From assembly GCA_014529385.2 (NCBI GenBank), contig CM043964.1, positions 5,165,997 through 5,229,996 of the forward strand: DNA of 64,000 bases, read 5' to 3'. Made by a program: the position numbers and the translations under genes. Below the pieces are notes generated by a model. The model had not been told where the DNA came from. It did not search any database and saw only the letters and a list, made by a program, of their open reading frames with translations. This stretch comes from Adiantum capillus-veneris. Taxonomy: Eukaryota > Streptophyta > Polypodiopsida > Polypodiales > Pteridaceae. Below, one piece after another: positions 48,665 through 63,999 of the stretch (positions within the stretch are counted from its first letter, which is position 1; each line of letters opens with the position of its first letter).

Positions 48665-49065
48665 ATTACGTTAAAAATTAAATTAGATTGCGTTAGATTA
48701 CATTTAGATTTATGTTTATGTTGAGTTTAAGATTATGTTAGATTTAGATTTACGTTAGATTAAAATCAGGAAAATATTAAAGAGTAGCTAGCTATGTTAG
48801 ATTTAAGTTAGATTACATTTAGGTTTAGGATTTAAGATTAGATTATATTTAGGTTTATGTTGAGTTTAATATTAGATTAGATTTAAAGTTAAGATTAAAA
48901 CAATATTTAAGATTAACTATATTAAATTTAGATTTAAGTTATATTACATTTATGTTTATGTTAGATTTAAGATTAGATTAGATTATGTTTATTTTGAGTT
49001 TAAGATTAAATTAGATTAGATCTAGATTTATATTCGATTTAAGACTAGATTAGATTTATGTTAGA
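48665..49065. repeat. Degenerate TTAGATT-type minisatellite
   Basis: About 400 bp built of variations on GTTAGATTTAAGATTAGATT and GTTTATGTTGAGTTTAAG. No coding potential. It is not the plant telomere repeat, which would be TTTAGGG. Confidence 0.85.
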
Positions 49066-49779
49066 TTTTAGTACATGTCAATGAAGACGCTTTTTGTCCA
49101 AAGAGCAAACACGAGTTACACAACAATATGTATATTCCCATCAGAATTTGACACATTTTAACTCACACACTAACCATATTTAATTAGCCGGGAATCACCA
49201 CATGTTCAATTAGGTTAGATTTAAGATTGGATTTTGGATTGAGTTTTTATATTAGAGTCTACCTTCGGATTATGGTAAAAGAATTAGAGTTAGACGAACG
49301 GTGATCCCTCACTTCCTCTCTATGGATGCTACCTTAAGTTGGAAATCTTTCAACGGCATGATAGTACTCAGATTGGAGGCCAGCATGTAATGTGCTGGCC
49401 TCCATGTAATGTGCTAAGTAATCCCTCAAACAAAGATCCACTGTGAAGAGATGTTAAGATACTGTGAAATGCTACAGCTAGAGAAGAGGCAAAGGGGTTT
49501 TGTCCAATGTATGCACTATCATGTAGACGTGGGTGTGTAGATTTCTCGTGCCCACAAATATAGGCTTTGACCAATAAAGACGAGATTATAACCCGATGGT
49601 TCTGATCTCCGTGCACCTCTAGACCGAGGTGTCCGGGGATTGGACATGACTAGAGAATGTGAGGTAGTTTACAGTGTGAACAAAGAGAGGAAAATCGAAT
49701 TTATATCCAGGTTATAAGGTTTTTACCCTCATTATGAGTAGTGACGAGGATGTGGGGACGTCCAACCAAAACACCTATC
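49066..49779. other. Unassigned part of the CACTA element
   Basis: No gene recognised. It contains a perfect 11-bp hairpin at 49375-49403 (GGAGGCCAGCA, 7-base loop, TGCTGGCCTCC). Confidence 0.5.
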
Positions 49780-52651
49780 TCTCAAGAAGGATCTTATGTC
49801 CTTGTAATCAATGCAAGCATGCTGTGCGACGGACAAGATGCGTTTCTTTGTAGAATGTTCGTGAATTTGGCGAGTTCGAACCATCTATTATAGATCAAGT
49901 TGTTGCCAATTATATCTCGTCGGACTCTGATGCTAGCCAACATGCAGCAATCTTGCAACCCAATAGACGTGTTCGTAGGCGCTTTGGTCAAGCAGCATAC
50001 GTGAGGCCACAAGATGTAGCCTCAGAAAGCTTGGAGGATGATCATGCAGACCACATTCCCAACGAGGCAATGTTTGAGCCCGAGATTGATGAAATGATCA
50101 AGACGATCATGGATTCAGAAAGGCTTATCGATGATGATATGAAAAGTGAAGCCGATACGCCATTGTATGATGGAGCACGTGTGTCTAGATTGAAGGCGCT
50201 CCTGGTTCTTCTCAACATGCAAGCAAAGTTTGGATGGAGTGACACTAGCGTTACAACACTTTTCAGGTGATCTACTACAATGTGTTTACTTTAATAAAAA
50301 ACTCTAAATGTCGCAACACTGTAAATCTTGGTTTTTCTCAAGCTTATCTATTGTCATGTGTATACATGCAGGGCTTCAAACAAGCAAATACAGAGCATGT
50401 GTCACATGTGGACCTAGACTGAATGCACGTCGGGCGCCCTCATTGAAGAAGGAAATCTACGAAGGTCATCAAGCATATCTTCTAGAGAATCATGTATTAC
50501 TTGACGGCTTTGTGGAAAGAGAGTCACCGAGGATGTCTGCACAAGCATGGTTAGAGCAGAAGGAGATGTGTGATGATGGTTTGCCCCAAGGGATGAAGAG
50601 ACTCTCTCTACTCTATGGTACGAGTTACCATATTGGCCCCGACTCATGATCAATCACTTGCTCGATCCAATGCACATATTCAAGAATGTGGGGAATCTGC
50701 TATGGGACCATCTGATCGGTAAGAAAGATACTTTGGGAGCCAGGGTTGACCTTAGAAATGTGGATTGTATGGAGCAATATTGGTTGTAGACAGCATCCGA
50801 TGGATCGATAAAACTCCCTAAAGCGCCATGGATGTTCACAGGAGCTTAAGAACGTAAAGTAAAAGAGACCATTCGATGTGTGCGGACCCCCACTGGTGTA
50901 ATGCACTCGCTCTGAACCTGTTTTACTAAAGAAGGAAAGCTTACCGGTTTGAAGTCACACGACTGGCTTAAAATGTGTCAGGTATGTTTGAAGTGGAATA
51001 TATCATAGTGGGAATTGTGTAACAAACTCGTGTGTGGAATTTACTATCATTGCTAGACGTGTTTTGAAGTTTATTTTATTGGTGGCCATTGAGGGATATT
51101 TGTCTCCTGACGTCTGTAACACAATCTACAAACTTGGGAAGTTGGTGCAATGGATCTCACAAAAGGAGATCAATGTAGACTCCATACCATTTGCCAAACT
51201 AAACGGTATGGAGGTTGTGTGCATGTTTGAGAAACACTTTCCTACTACCATGCTAACCATTCAGGTGCATCTTCTTGTTCACATAGTTGATGAGGTGGAA
51301 ATAGCTGACACAGTACATTCCAGATGGATGTTCTTTTTAGAACGTTTCATGAAAACACTTAAAGGGATATGTGCATCAGAAGGCACGTCTAGAGGGTAGC
51401 ATGGCAGAAGGTTGGCTGGTATCAAAGTACCTAATTTACATTGGAGAGTGGCTAGATGGATTTGATAAAGCACGGAACACGCTATAGCGAACCATAGATG
51501 ATGAGCGCATATATGGGATTGTCATGTGCAATCTCGGTGTTGAGAAGAAGATGACGGAAGATCTAGAGGCTAAAATCAATTGATTTTGCATGCTTCACAA
51601 TCCAGTGATGTAAAAGTGGATTTCACAATACCAGGATGTAAAGCAAGAGCGACAAAGGGCACGGATCGAGTGGAGATGGGGAAGACGACCACCGATGCAT
51701 TATCCGGCGGGTCTGGAGAGCTTACCAATATTTATCAGCTTAAGATGGTTGCACAACCAATTGAAAAACGCACACTAGTGCGGTGAAGAAGTGATTGAGG
51801 AGGAGTGAGAGTACTCTCGGGGTTGCGGGACCAAGGTATGTTTGCAATGTACAACTAATGACTTTCTAGATATTTGAACGGCCACTCATAATCTTTGTTG
51901 GTTGTAGTGTCATACACATCAGCATGGTGTAAAGGTCGACATTTTAGGGTGGAACGGATTGACAAAAAGAGTTTTACTCAAGATTGTGGAATCATGGGAA
52001 AATTTAAACAATCTAGTCGACGACGGTCCTCTGATGCATATCCTGTGGTGGCTAAACTCACATACTTTGGCACGCTACAAGAGATTTTGAGGATCGATTA
52101 TAGAGTATTTTTTGTCGACTTGTTCGACGTGCAATGGTTCAAGATAATCATGGATGGTCACAACGCTACTGTGCGTAGAGGAGAGTCTGGTTTCCTTGAG
52201 GTGGATTTAACTAAGAAATGGACCGACCTAAGAGACACTTTCGTACTACCTGAGCATTGTGAACAAGTAAGTATGTAAATGGTTAACATCCAATTTTAGA
52301 AGTTATGTGCTTGGAAGCGCTCATGTAAGTTATGTGGCTCTGGCAGGTGATATTTCATCCTACAAAGTTTGCATCCAACTGGTGGTACGTCATAGAGGTA
52401 GACCCTCGTAGTGAACAGACGTATGAGGGCTACCATGTGCCAATCACAGCAGCATCAATGGAGGAGATCGGAGAAGATGTTCAGTCAGAAGCCGCTGAGG
52501 TGGTGCCAGACGAGCATCAAGATGCTACTCTCTATAGGGTGCATGCAGAGGATCTACAAAATGAAATGGAGGACATCTGTCTAAACGGAGAGCTCTATAT
52601 AGATATAGGAAGTTATGTTGAGCTATGCAAGGATGAGAGAGAGACCTCTTA
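49780..52651 (+). pseudogene. TNP2-like transposase of the second CACTA element, internally deleted
   Basis: N-terminal CPCNQCKHAVRR at about 49800. An exon to about 50268 ends with LLNMQAKFGWSDTSVTTLF. The Transposase_21 core expected next is missing: sequence jumps to ACVTCGPRLNARRAPSLKK (50400) and a decayed LLDPMHIFKN region (50650-50740). A DUF4218-like segment follows at 51034-51399 (LPV-type region, MEVVCMFEKHFPTTM, SRWMFFLERFMKTLKG). DUF4216 is in two exons, 51895-52278 (AWCKGRHFRVERI, KLTYFGTLQEILRIDY) and 52332-52651 (NWWYVIEVDPRSE), apparently separated by an intron. The missing core, more than half of the catalytic part, makes the protein inactive. Confidence 0.82.
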
Positions 52652-52825
52652 AAGCCATAAATATTGTATTTGAAAAATTTTACTCCGTTTTATAATATAT
52701 ATTGTATTCACGTGGCTTTTTGTCCATTCTTGTCTATATGCATCATTGCGTCATTGTATTTAATCGTTATTGTGTCCACTCTAGATACGTATACTCCAGG
52801 TATGTTCTCACAAGCAGGGACGACA

Positions 52826-53087
52826 AGCACTGCGCTCCGAGTGCGATGGAGACTAAAGCTACAATCACGAAGGAAGTGATCTGTCTCTGCTCCTAGATGT
52901 TGCTCATCCCACAACTAGATCTAGTTGATCGGGTGAAAGAGACGCTAAGAAGCACTACTACTGCTTCTTAGCATCTCTTTCACCCAATCAACTAGATATA
53001 GTGGTGGGGCGAGCAACATCTATGAGCAGAGACGGATCACCTTCGCGATTGCAGCTTCAGTCTCCATCGCACCCGCAACGTAGTGCT
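52826..53087. repeat. Large inverted repeat (foldback) within the CACTA element
   Basis: Arms 52826-52954 (129 bp) and 52962-53087 (126 bp) are inverted copies around a 7-base loop (CTACTAC). By-eye alignment finds about 16 mismatches and one 3-base gap, so about 87% identity. The right arm overlaps the first coding-like exon of the Transposase_24 gene. The left arm lies just downstream of the TNP2 gene. Transcription through it would give a long hairpin RNA. Confidence 0.92.
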
Positions 53088-54531
53088 TTTACAAATTCAC
53101 AAGAACTTCAACAAAATCTCTCTACACAAGAATCCCTCCCTCTTTATGAGTCCTCTCTCTCTCTCTCTACTTGTCCATGTTTTCTTCTCCATTCATTCAA
53201 TATTAAGATTAAATATTCGTGTGCTTAATGCAGGTAAGGATGATGATGAGTTTATTTCTTCGTTGTCACCCCAGCAATGGAGGTGGTACGAGGAGCGTCA
53301 TCGCTCTGGAGCACCATCATGTCGTTCTACTCCTTCAGCATATCCCTCTATTTTGGAGCATTCAGCGCGCTCCGAAGCTTTGATGTCGACGAGACGATCT
53401 TTACACTCGCCCAGACACCGATGCTCTAGTGGTGGCAGCGACGGTTGTTGTGGGGATGCTACCGTTGATGCCTCAACACCGTCTCATGTTTGAGGAGGCT
53501 CTTTACCTTCCCCTTCTTTGCCCGCCCCCACACCAGCCACGGCATTTCCATCTATATCAGGTTTTGGGCGGCTGACGGCCGTTCTTAGCTACACACCACT
53601 ACCTACTCCTCTGAGAGTCACCCAATTGACACTCCTCGCTTCAGGACCCAGACTCCAGTGGAGACACTTGACGTTCATACCCCCATTAACACGTCGCTAG
53701 AGACCCCTTCCGGGACACCCAGGTTCACGCATCACAAGCGAGAGGGCTTGCCTTACTCCGTCAACTTCGATGGCGGCATTATCTTTGATGATGAAGGCAA
53801 GAAGGTGATCTTGCACATGCGCGGTCTTTGCTCTCAGGTGTTTAGACACTATATACTGAACACTTGGAGTGAAGTACCAAGTGAATTAAAAGACAGAGTC
53901 ATCAGCATGCTGCATGACGAGTTTCCCGTGTCAACACGGGATGACCGCTTCAATGAAGACCTAATGAAGGTTCGAATGCGCGAATACTGCAAGCACAAGC
54001 GTTATGAAGTGCAAAAAGCAATAAAGCATGGGTGGAACACACCAGATTGGCTGGTCAAAGAAGATTGGAGGAATGCGAAGCGAGCAACGTGCGAGAATCC
54101 TGATAGTGGAAGCAACAAAAGGAGACAGCCAAAGCGCGAGTAGAGGCAGGGAGCTCGCACCACTTGGGGAGCGGCGGGTGGGCATCATTTGAGGCCAATT
54201 TTGTAAGTGTTTTCGCATTGCTCTTTAGGTTTGATAGTTAAGGCTTTAGGGGTTTTTAAATTCTAACATAATGGATTCTTTGTATGTTTTGAACAGTGGT
54301 CGATGAAAGGACGTGACCCCACACCATACGAGTACGAGTACGTAGGCAGGAAGGGCTTAAACGCCCTGATGGAAATTCTGAGTTCTCGCAGCGACATGGT
54401 TAGTATTAGGGTTTACTCTTTTCTATTTGTTATATTATTTTGTAAACTATATGTTTATACTTACAGAAAGCTTGTTTTTTTTGCAGATTTCGACAGATAC
54501 GCGGCTTGGACTCAATGAGATGTTTGATTAG
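53001..54531 (+). pseudogene. Transposase_24-like gene of the second CACTA element
   Basis: Coding-like from about 53019 (MSRDGSPSRLQLQ). A possible intron lies before 53233 (acceptor AATGCAG), then DDDEFISSLSPQQWRWYEER and Ser/Pro-rich sequence to a stop at 53491-53493. The conserved Transposase_24 block is in one frame at 53658-54143: GIIFDDEGKKVILHM, RHYILNTWSEVPSELKDRV, RMREYCKHKRYEVQKAI, then a stop. After the stop the sequence up to GTAAGT at 54203 and exons at about 54300-54400 (WSMKGRDPTPYEYEYVGRKG) and 54487-54531 (STDTRLGLNEMFD) complete the usual 3' part. Stops and at least one frame change make it a pseudogene. The expected role is binding of the subterminal motifs. Confidence 0.75.
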
Positions 54532-54965
54532 ACGACGCCAGTCTAGCCATAGCTAGATAGAATTAGTTTCCTTTTGTCATAGAATATGTATCATGAGATG
54601 ACATGTATACGTCTTTTTGTAAATACTGGAAAACCATGTATATTTTCTCAATAATGACAATGGTGTTGTAACACATTTGCAAAGCTTAGCAATCAAGTGA
54701 TTTTGCCTATGATGTGTACAATTGTCATTGATTTACTTTCATCAATTTACTTTTGTCAGTTTTGTATCTTTATTTGCAAACAATACTATGGATGATGGAG
54801 TTAATGGTTATATTCTCTTGTGGGTGACTGCGTTGGGTCTATACCTAAGCTTGCACTTTCTTTCAAAGGTGAATCTGGGCTTATCTTGGATTTATTTAGG
54901 TTTACTCTATTATTGAAACATTCAATATGGTTGATGGGTGAATGCCCTACCACCAAAAAGTTTTA

Positions 54966-55140
54966 CTCTCGGGCGTCGCTATAAGCGTCGCTATATAAGG
55001 CTCTGCAACGTTGCTATAAGCGTCGCTATAGGTAGCCTGTAAGTGTCACTATTAGCGATGCATATAGCGATGATTATAGCAATGCTCATAGCGACGTTCT
55101 CGTATCAATGCTTTTAGCGACGCCGGGGAATTTCGGTCGC
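54966..55140. repeat. CACTA subterminal repeats, right end
   Basis: At least eight AGCGTCGCTATA, TAGCGACG and ATAGCGATG motifs in both orientations within 210 bp of the right terminus. Confidence 0.88.
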
Positions 55141-56233
55141 TAAACACGTCACAAGTGCACACAACCTCTTGTAGTGTTAGTAGGTTCTCAAAGATATTGT
55201 GAAGGAATGACATTCACTTTTCCACTTTTGATGTTCCACTTTTGATGGAACATTTTAAAAAATGTGAAAGCTCAGCTCTAGCACCATTTTTGATCACGCA
55301 AGTTCTTGACTTGAAATCCTTTGTTAAAGGGTACATGTGTGATGGACAAGATTCTCTTGTTGGACACTCTAAGCCACTTCAATTTCTTTTCTTTATTCAA
55401 GGTAAAATCCTAGTAATGCAGTACAAAATTCACCCCAAATCACCTGATTGGATGTTACGGGAGTCAGGAATTGAGTTGTGGAAAAAAGATGATCAAGGGA
55501 AACCAAAATTGCCAGTAGGTTGTCCATATATGGTTCCTATAGCAGACTATGTGAAGGATAGTCCGCTTGTTATTCAAGGGATTAAGACATATCTTGAATT
55601 CTAGAATAGATGGACTCTACTAAAGGGAAAGGACCACGATTCTACAAAATACGTGGAGCCAGTTATTAATTATTGGCAAAACATAATTAGTGAGCTTGAC
55701 CAACCAACCAATAAACAAACTAGGGAATATACATCATTTTGGCCAAAGACTATAGGGAGTCATCGAATGCAACAGATAGAGGAAGACACAAATGAGTTTC
55801 AAGGATATGAAGAATTGGATGATCACTATGTTGGTCCTCAAAGTGCAAGGCCACAGGAAGCTTTTAGGCCTCAAATTGATGTAAAGAAAGGGGATTTTGT
55901 TATTGTGAGACCCAGAGATCCAGAATATCCGATATGGCTAGAAGTTGCAGAGTCAAATGTTGATGTAGACAACTCATATTCTAACCACAACAAAGTTTTT
56001 ATGCAATAATGGGCACCAAAACATCGGAAAAAAATTCCCACAATCCAAGAACAATACGAGGATTGTTGGAAAAAGGTTTGGTACTGCAATCTTGCTGACC
56101 CAAAGCATTAGGAGTGTGTTGATGCAGTTGTTTTGTCATGGACTCCAAGGGGTGGAAGGCTTGCAGAAGCATTTAAAATCCCATCCAATGTTGTAGAGAA
56201 AGCACAAGCTAGCTTAATAGGAGAAACTAAATA

Positions 56234-56672
56234 GCATTTCATTTTCATATATTGTTGTTCTTGTTATCCGCATTTTTGTATGATTTTATAAAGTATTAAT
56301 TAACACCAACATGAAAATATTTATTCTGGATGGGAAAAAAATGGTGTTTCTCAACACCACCATTTTCATGAGAATCTATCTCTTTGTCCAATGTAGCACA
56401 AGTCCTCAACAAAAAAACTTATCTATAACATTCCCAAAATAATTGAAATTTTCCCAAATCAAATGGGAAATAGGAATCCATAGGCATTGAAATAAGTCCC
56501 AAAGTTGTGGGATTTTCCCATTTTATCTAAAAGAGTGTTATAACCTAACCCTGATTACCATCTCTCTAACCCTAACCCTAACACCATGGCTAAGCTAAGG
56601 CTTCACCCTCCATAGCCTAATGCTAATAATTGGAGCTTAGGGAGTACGCTTTCGCATCAACTAACCCATCAA
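56234..56672 (+). other. Possible LTR remnant with primer-binding-site-like sequence
   Basis: TGGTATCAGAGTTG at 56674-56687 resembles the initiator-Met primer site, and the upstream sequence ends ACCCATCA as an LTR might. No second LTR and no gag or pol were found downstream. Confidence 0.3.
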
Positions 56673-56689
56673 GTGGTATCAGAGTTGTC

Positions 56690-59258
56690 TACATGATTGG
56701 CACCTCCGAATCACCACCAAGATCCTCTTTCTCCCTTGCCCTAATCACTATCATTACCAATTAATCATGGCCATGCTCTTGGTAGTACCAATGAGCAACT
56801 AGCCTTCTTAATTTGTGGCATTTTGATTATCGGTGCTTGGTAATCTTATGTGTGTTAAATTTTTTGTTTTTGATTGTGCTCACTTTCAACCTACTTCATC
56901 CCATTATAGATCTCATTGAAGCCACCAATGGCTAGTGCAATTTATGTGTGGGCGAAGTCATTACCGAGAGAAATCCATCAAATATCCCCTTGCTTTCATC
57001 AGACCCTGCATGCCAAATTAATTGTTTGATTAAAATTTTCAAGTTGTGTGTGTATAGCTCTTTGCAATAGCTCTCCATGAGCTTTTAAACACCTAATTTG
57101 GCGGTCATTAGCTCCTAATCTGACATTACCAAGATTAAGCTAAGTTTAGGGGTGTGTGTGCATGTGAGATTTGTCAAAGGTGGTAGCAAAAGATGCAATG
57201 AAGACAAGAACTGGCTCGTGATACAGTGGATACCTCGACTCCGATCTAGAACACCTGCAATGCCAAACACATGAACAAGGCACACTTGTGGAGAAGAGAG
57301 ATCACTGAGGTAGAGAGAGACAAGAAATTTGAGAATGCTCGAGAGAGAGAGAGAGAACTGGGAAAGGCTCTCCATGTTGATAAAAATATGTGCATACAAG
57401 TGACCAAGGGTGGTCCGGCATAGAAATGACATGCCCAATGGATATACCCAAGGACACACAATTGCGACTGCTACTTACACTGCCAATTTCTCCTACACAC
57501 AAGACCAATGACCATTGTCATGGTCTCAACATGTGCATCACCTCCAACATGCTCTAAGAAATTAGATCTCGTGCATCTCTTCCTAGATAGATCTATATGT
57601 GAATCTAGATCTTGGTCTAGGAAAATGACAACTACATGGGCAAAAAGCCTATGAAGGGCTTCCCTAAGGTGGTACTCAACCGTGGAGATGAACTCCAAGA
57701 AATGATCTTGTTATCCCAAGGAAAATGTTGGGCTGCTCCTCCTCTAAAGGCTGTTGTGGCTGCACCAAAAATGCAGATGTAGGGGCTACCCAAAAACGTT
57801 TGGCTGCCTCCCCTCTACCCATTGGTTGCCTAGCCTCAAAGGGCTACCCCATGGGGTGCGCAAGGGAGGGCGCCCCTGATTGGGAATATGGAATGAAGTG
57901 ACCTCCCGTACCTACTTGTATAGCTCTCCAAGGAGGCTTCTTGACCCAAGATACCAGCCATCATGACCTAGCATAAATGGGAAATAGGGAAAATAGGCAC
58001 GGGAGCAGCATAGTGCACTAGGAGAGAAATACCTAGGGTATCACGAGCATGCAGGCCATGGAGCTGAGCCTAAAACCCAAGCTAAACATGTCTATGCACG
58101 ACCCGACATGAGAGACCTACCTCACATCGGCCCGGCATAGCCACAAAAAAACCCTTACTCCCTAATCTTCTCTTGGGAGATACCAAATCTACCACCGAGT
58201 AGAAAAATGAAGAGAGGGTTTCGTGGACGAGCCTTATCTGCTACAAACTCTGTAGTGGAATGGTATCTTGCAGTATACAATCCAACTAATACTCCTAAAA
58301 GACATCCAATAAGTATAAATGTTGTCCACTGAAAGTAAATCCAAGTTTATCAAGAATCTCCTCAATCCAAACGACTCACAAGTTGTACAACCAGCATCTG
58401 CAGAAAGTACTGTTGCTGACCTCTCCAAGAGTATGCATCCGAATTGTGGATAAAGGGCATAAAAAAGTGGTATTTGAATCATTTCCCAACTCCAAAGTAT
58501 CTACCCTTTAGGAAAGAGTCGAAAATATGCACCTTAGTCATATACCACATGCCAAGAAAATCCAAGCTCCTATAGGAAGTCCAAGGGAAGGGACAACCGA
58601 GGCTCCTAAGGAGCTATATGTCTGATGACAAGGAACCAAAGAACTGCACCAACCACCATATAAAATGATGAATTGCTAAACCTTATCTGAAGGAACTTCA
58701 TCAAGACTTAGAGTGAAATTGAAACCGATCTATTTAGAACACCACCCGAGATAATATCACCCCTCTTAGAGTGAACCGGGAATAAAAATCAAGAAAAAAG
58801 GAAAACACACATCAATATTGAGACTACAGTTGTCACAGCAAGATCAAGAGAAGATCTTGCTCCCAAGCTTTGCAAGAGAAGAATAAGTTGTTGTAGAAAG
58901 AAACCAAATAGACTATCAATCATGTCTGCTGCACATGGAACCAATGGTACTGAAAGGAAGTAGTCTGTTGAAACTGTCTCCCAAGTTGGCTCCATATCCC
59001 CCTCTGAAGGGAGAACACACAAACCATGGATAAATTTTACAACTCTCCAACAATCCGTGTGTGTGTAACTGGATCAACAAGGATAGGTGAATGCGAAAGG
59101 AAAATAATAATATACATGTGAAACCTAGAACCAAATCTGGGAGAACCAAGAAGACTGTCTCCCTATTGTAAAAAATACTTGAGCTAACCGTAACTGGTTC
59201 CTAGTCCAAGAAAGACCACTATCCACTTGTATAGAAGAACATGCTAATCTAAGGATAA
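56690..59258. other. Unassigned spacer
   Basis: No gene, domain or mobile element recognised over 2.6 kb. It contains a short (GA) stretch near 57340. Small open frames are on both strands and overlap. Confidence 0.4.
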
Positions 59259-62409
<3,151 letters not shown>

Positions 62410-63553
62410 TGTGAGCGGGATGAAACCACACACAGCGCCTCTATAACGACCCGACACACACTCTTGGGAAGATACACACACACACTATGGGGCACCACTC
62501 GGCTTACACAACACACCTGGCCGAGACAGGGAACACACCTCTGGAGTGAGAGGAGAGAGACTATCCACTTGCCCACTCCACACAGACACACACATACACA
62601 CACACACACCCAAAAAACTCAGCTCAAAGGAGGAGAATTTTTGATGTTTAGATACAAATGAGCTTGGGCCAACACCAATGGGCAAACAACTCACACAATA
62701 TGGGTAAAAGATACCAGATACAATCACAAACTAGAGCAGAAACTTCGCTCATAGGAGAAACTTACACAGAAAAATAGCAGGAAAAGAGTGAGGAATTTGG
62801 AAAAATGGACAGCGGCATTGCGTCCGGAACGGCCCAAAACCCCAGTCTACAATGTCAAAGTGCTCAAATCCGACCTCGGATGAGCAGTTTACGGCCAAAA
62901 CAGGCTCCAAAATGAGCAAAAACACACCTGCGGCTATTCCTCCTCTCTTCTCCACGTTTTTTCTGGTCTTCTCTCAGTTTTTTCAGTTCCCACACTTAGC
63001 TTTTTTAGTTGGGCACCCTTGGCCTTTTAGATGACCTCAAACGGACCCCGAACAGGCCAAAAACTGACCTTGCAGTGCATAGTTGTCACCTTTTTGCATC
63101 ATTCGCACACCTGGCACTCAGCTTTTTTCCAATAATGCATCTCGCCACCACGTGAAGTGGCCCCAAAAAGTGGTCCTAATGATGACCTTTCTGCATAACT
63201 CTCACCAGAAAACACCCACGTTGTGTCCGTACTTCTTCACGTGCAAGTACTGACCCCATTCGACGTCCTGACGCCACTAGATGCCATCTGACGCACCTGC
63301 TGACCTCATGTCGTCGGCTCGCGGATAGCTTCCTCGAGAAGTTTTAGGCGCTATAAACTCCTCATTATTGTAGAAAAAACATACTGGTACTGGTGATAGT
63401 GAAAAACGCTGCACTATGTACATGCTGTCCTACCTGTACACATGTGGGCCCCACGTAACCACCTGGCTCTGGAAAATGGGCAAACCTTTATTTCATGCAC
63501 CATGCATGGATATGTACATATATACAATTCCTTGCTCCAAAAAACTCCTGACA
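62410..63553 (-). repeat. 3' LTR, family 1, minus strand
   Basis: A 1144-bp LTR whose reverse complement starts TGTCAGGAGT and ends CGCTCACA. It aligns throughout with 11220-12360 with modest divergence and holds its own (CA)n at about 62583-62608. Confidence 0.92.
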
Positions 63554-63702
63554 TAATTTGCCCACCCCCTAGCCTGCTAGAGCATTCATGCTCAGCAGCA
63601 GCACTAGTAGATGCTCATTCCACCTGGATCAAAAGGCCAAAGGCATATCGCCTGATTCACAAGAAGCATCATAACACCACACCTACATTTGTCAACAATC
63701 AA

Positions 63703-63999
63703 CTAAAATGCACCATAGGCATATCCAACTAACACATCCGCCCTGTCTGGAGTTCCAAAAGCATAAATATTGCATGCCACATTCAACCCAACCGATAGAG
63801 ACAACTCAAGTGACCCATCACCTGGCATCTTGGCTTCACCAGCCATAGCAACAACGTGCAAATCATGCACCCAAGTAGCTAAAAGCATTGTGTGAAGGTA
63901 GAGTTGTTGATATCCAAAGCACAAAAGTATCCCCGCAGCACACATATCCCTAGCATAGGCATCCACATAGCTGAGATCGGACTCATATATGCCAAACCC
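63703..63999 (-). CDS. Unidentified ORF inside the minus-strand LTR element, partial
   Basis: On the minus strand a frame open from the right edge of the window to a stop at 63703-63705, at least 98 residues. It includes YARDMCAAGILLCFGYQQLY, MLLATWVHDLHVVAMAGEA and FGTPDRADVLVGYAYGAF. It is fairly hydrophobic in the first half. I do not recognise it as gag, protease, RT, RNase H or integrase, and it could be an extra or captured gene. Its start lies outside the window. Confidence 0.4.
   Translation of the reverse strand, partial: GFGIYESDLSYVDAYARDMCAAGILLCFGYQQLYLHTMLLATWVHDLHVVAMAGEAKMPGDGSLELSLSVGLNVACNIYAFGTPDRADVLVGYAYGAF

Larger units (their letters stand above)
47797..55176 (+). mobile_element. 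CACTA (En/Spm) DNA transposon, 7.4 kb, decayed
   Basis: The right end, read inwards, is CACTACAAGAGGTTGTG. The left end is TAATACAAGAGGTACTT, that is CACTA with two mutations followed by the same CAAGAGGT. TTA flanks both ends (47794-47796 and 55177-55179). Removing the element and one TTA rejoins the DUF7869 frame exactly. AGCGACGC/GCGTCGCT subterminal repeats lie inside both ends. Inside, in one orientation, are a TNP2-like gene (49780-52651) and a Transposase_24-like gene (53001-54531), with long simple repeats before the first and a large foldback between the two. Confidence 0.93.
46115..56233 (+). pseudogene. DUF7869-type gene split by a CACTA insertion
   Basis: Two blocks (46115-47796 and 55180-56233) belong to one gene. 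46681-46977 carries KCVVCSRIKSQLESTKDDEL, a Cys-x2-Cys segment often preceding DUF7869. 47630-47796 has the hallmark LQLDNCAGENKNRYLFAYL and GFLMMGHTHEDIDAMF, where the CACTA element begins. The frame resumes exactly at 55180 with SRFSKIL and continues through IHFSTFDVPLL, DVKKGDFVIVRPRD and SWTPRGGRL to about 56233. In-frame stops at 55200-55202, 55602-55604, 56007-56009 and near 56110 show decay besides the insertion. Function of the family is unknown to me; its fold suggests a transposase-derived nuclease (inference). The 5' end is uncertain. Confidence 0.72.

Noticed and set aside
48665-49065. TTAGATT-rich tract as an interstitial telomere
   Set aside because: Lacks the GGG of plant telomere repeats and is highly irregular.
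52664-52914. Small ORFs overlapping the left arm of the foldback as genes
   Set aside because: They overlap on both strands and arise from the inverted copy of the Transposase_24 exon.
56558-56590. CCCTAACCCTAACAC, resembling telomere sequence
   Set aside because: Only two to three imperfect units, and not the usual plant CCCTAAA repeat.
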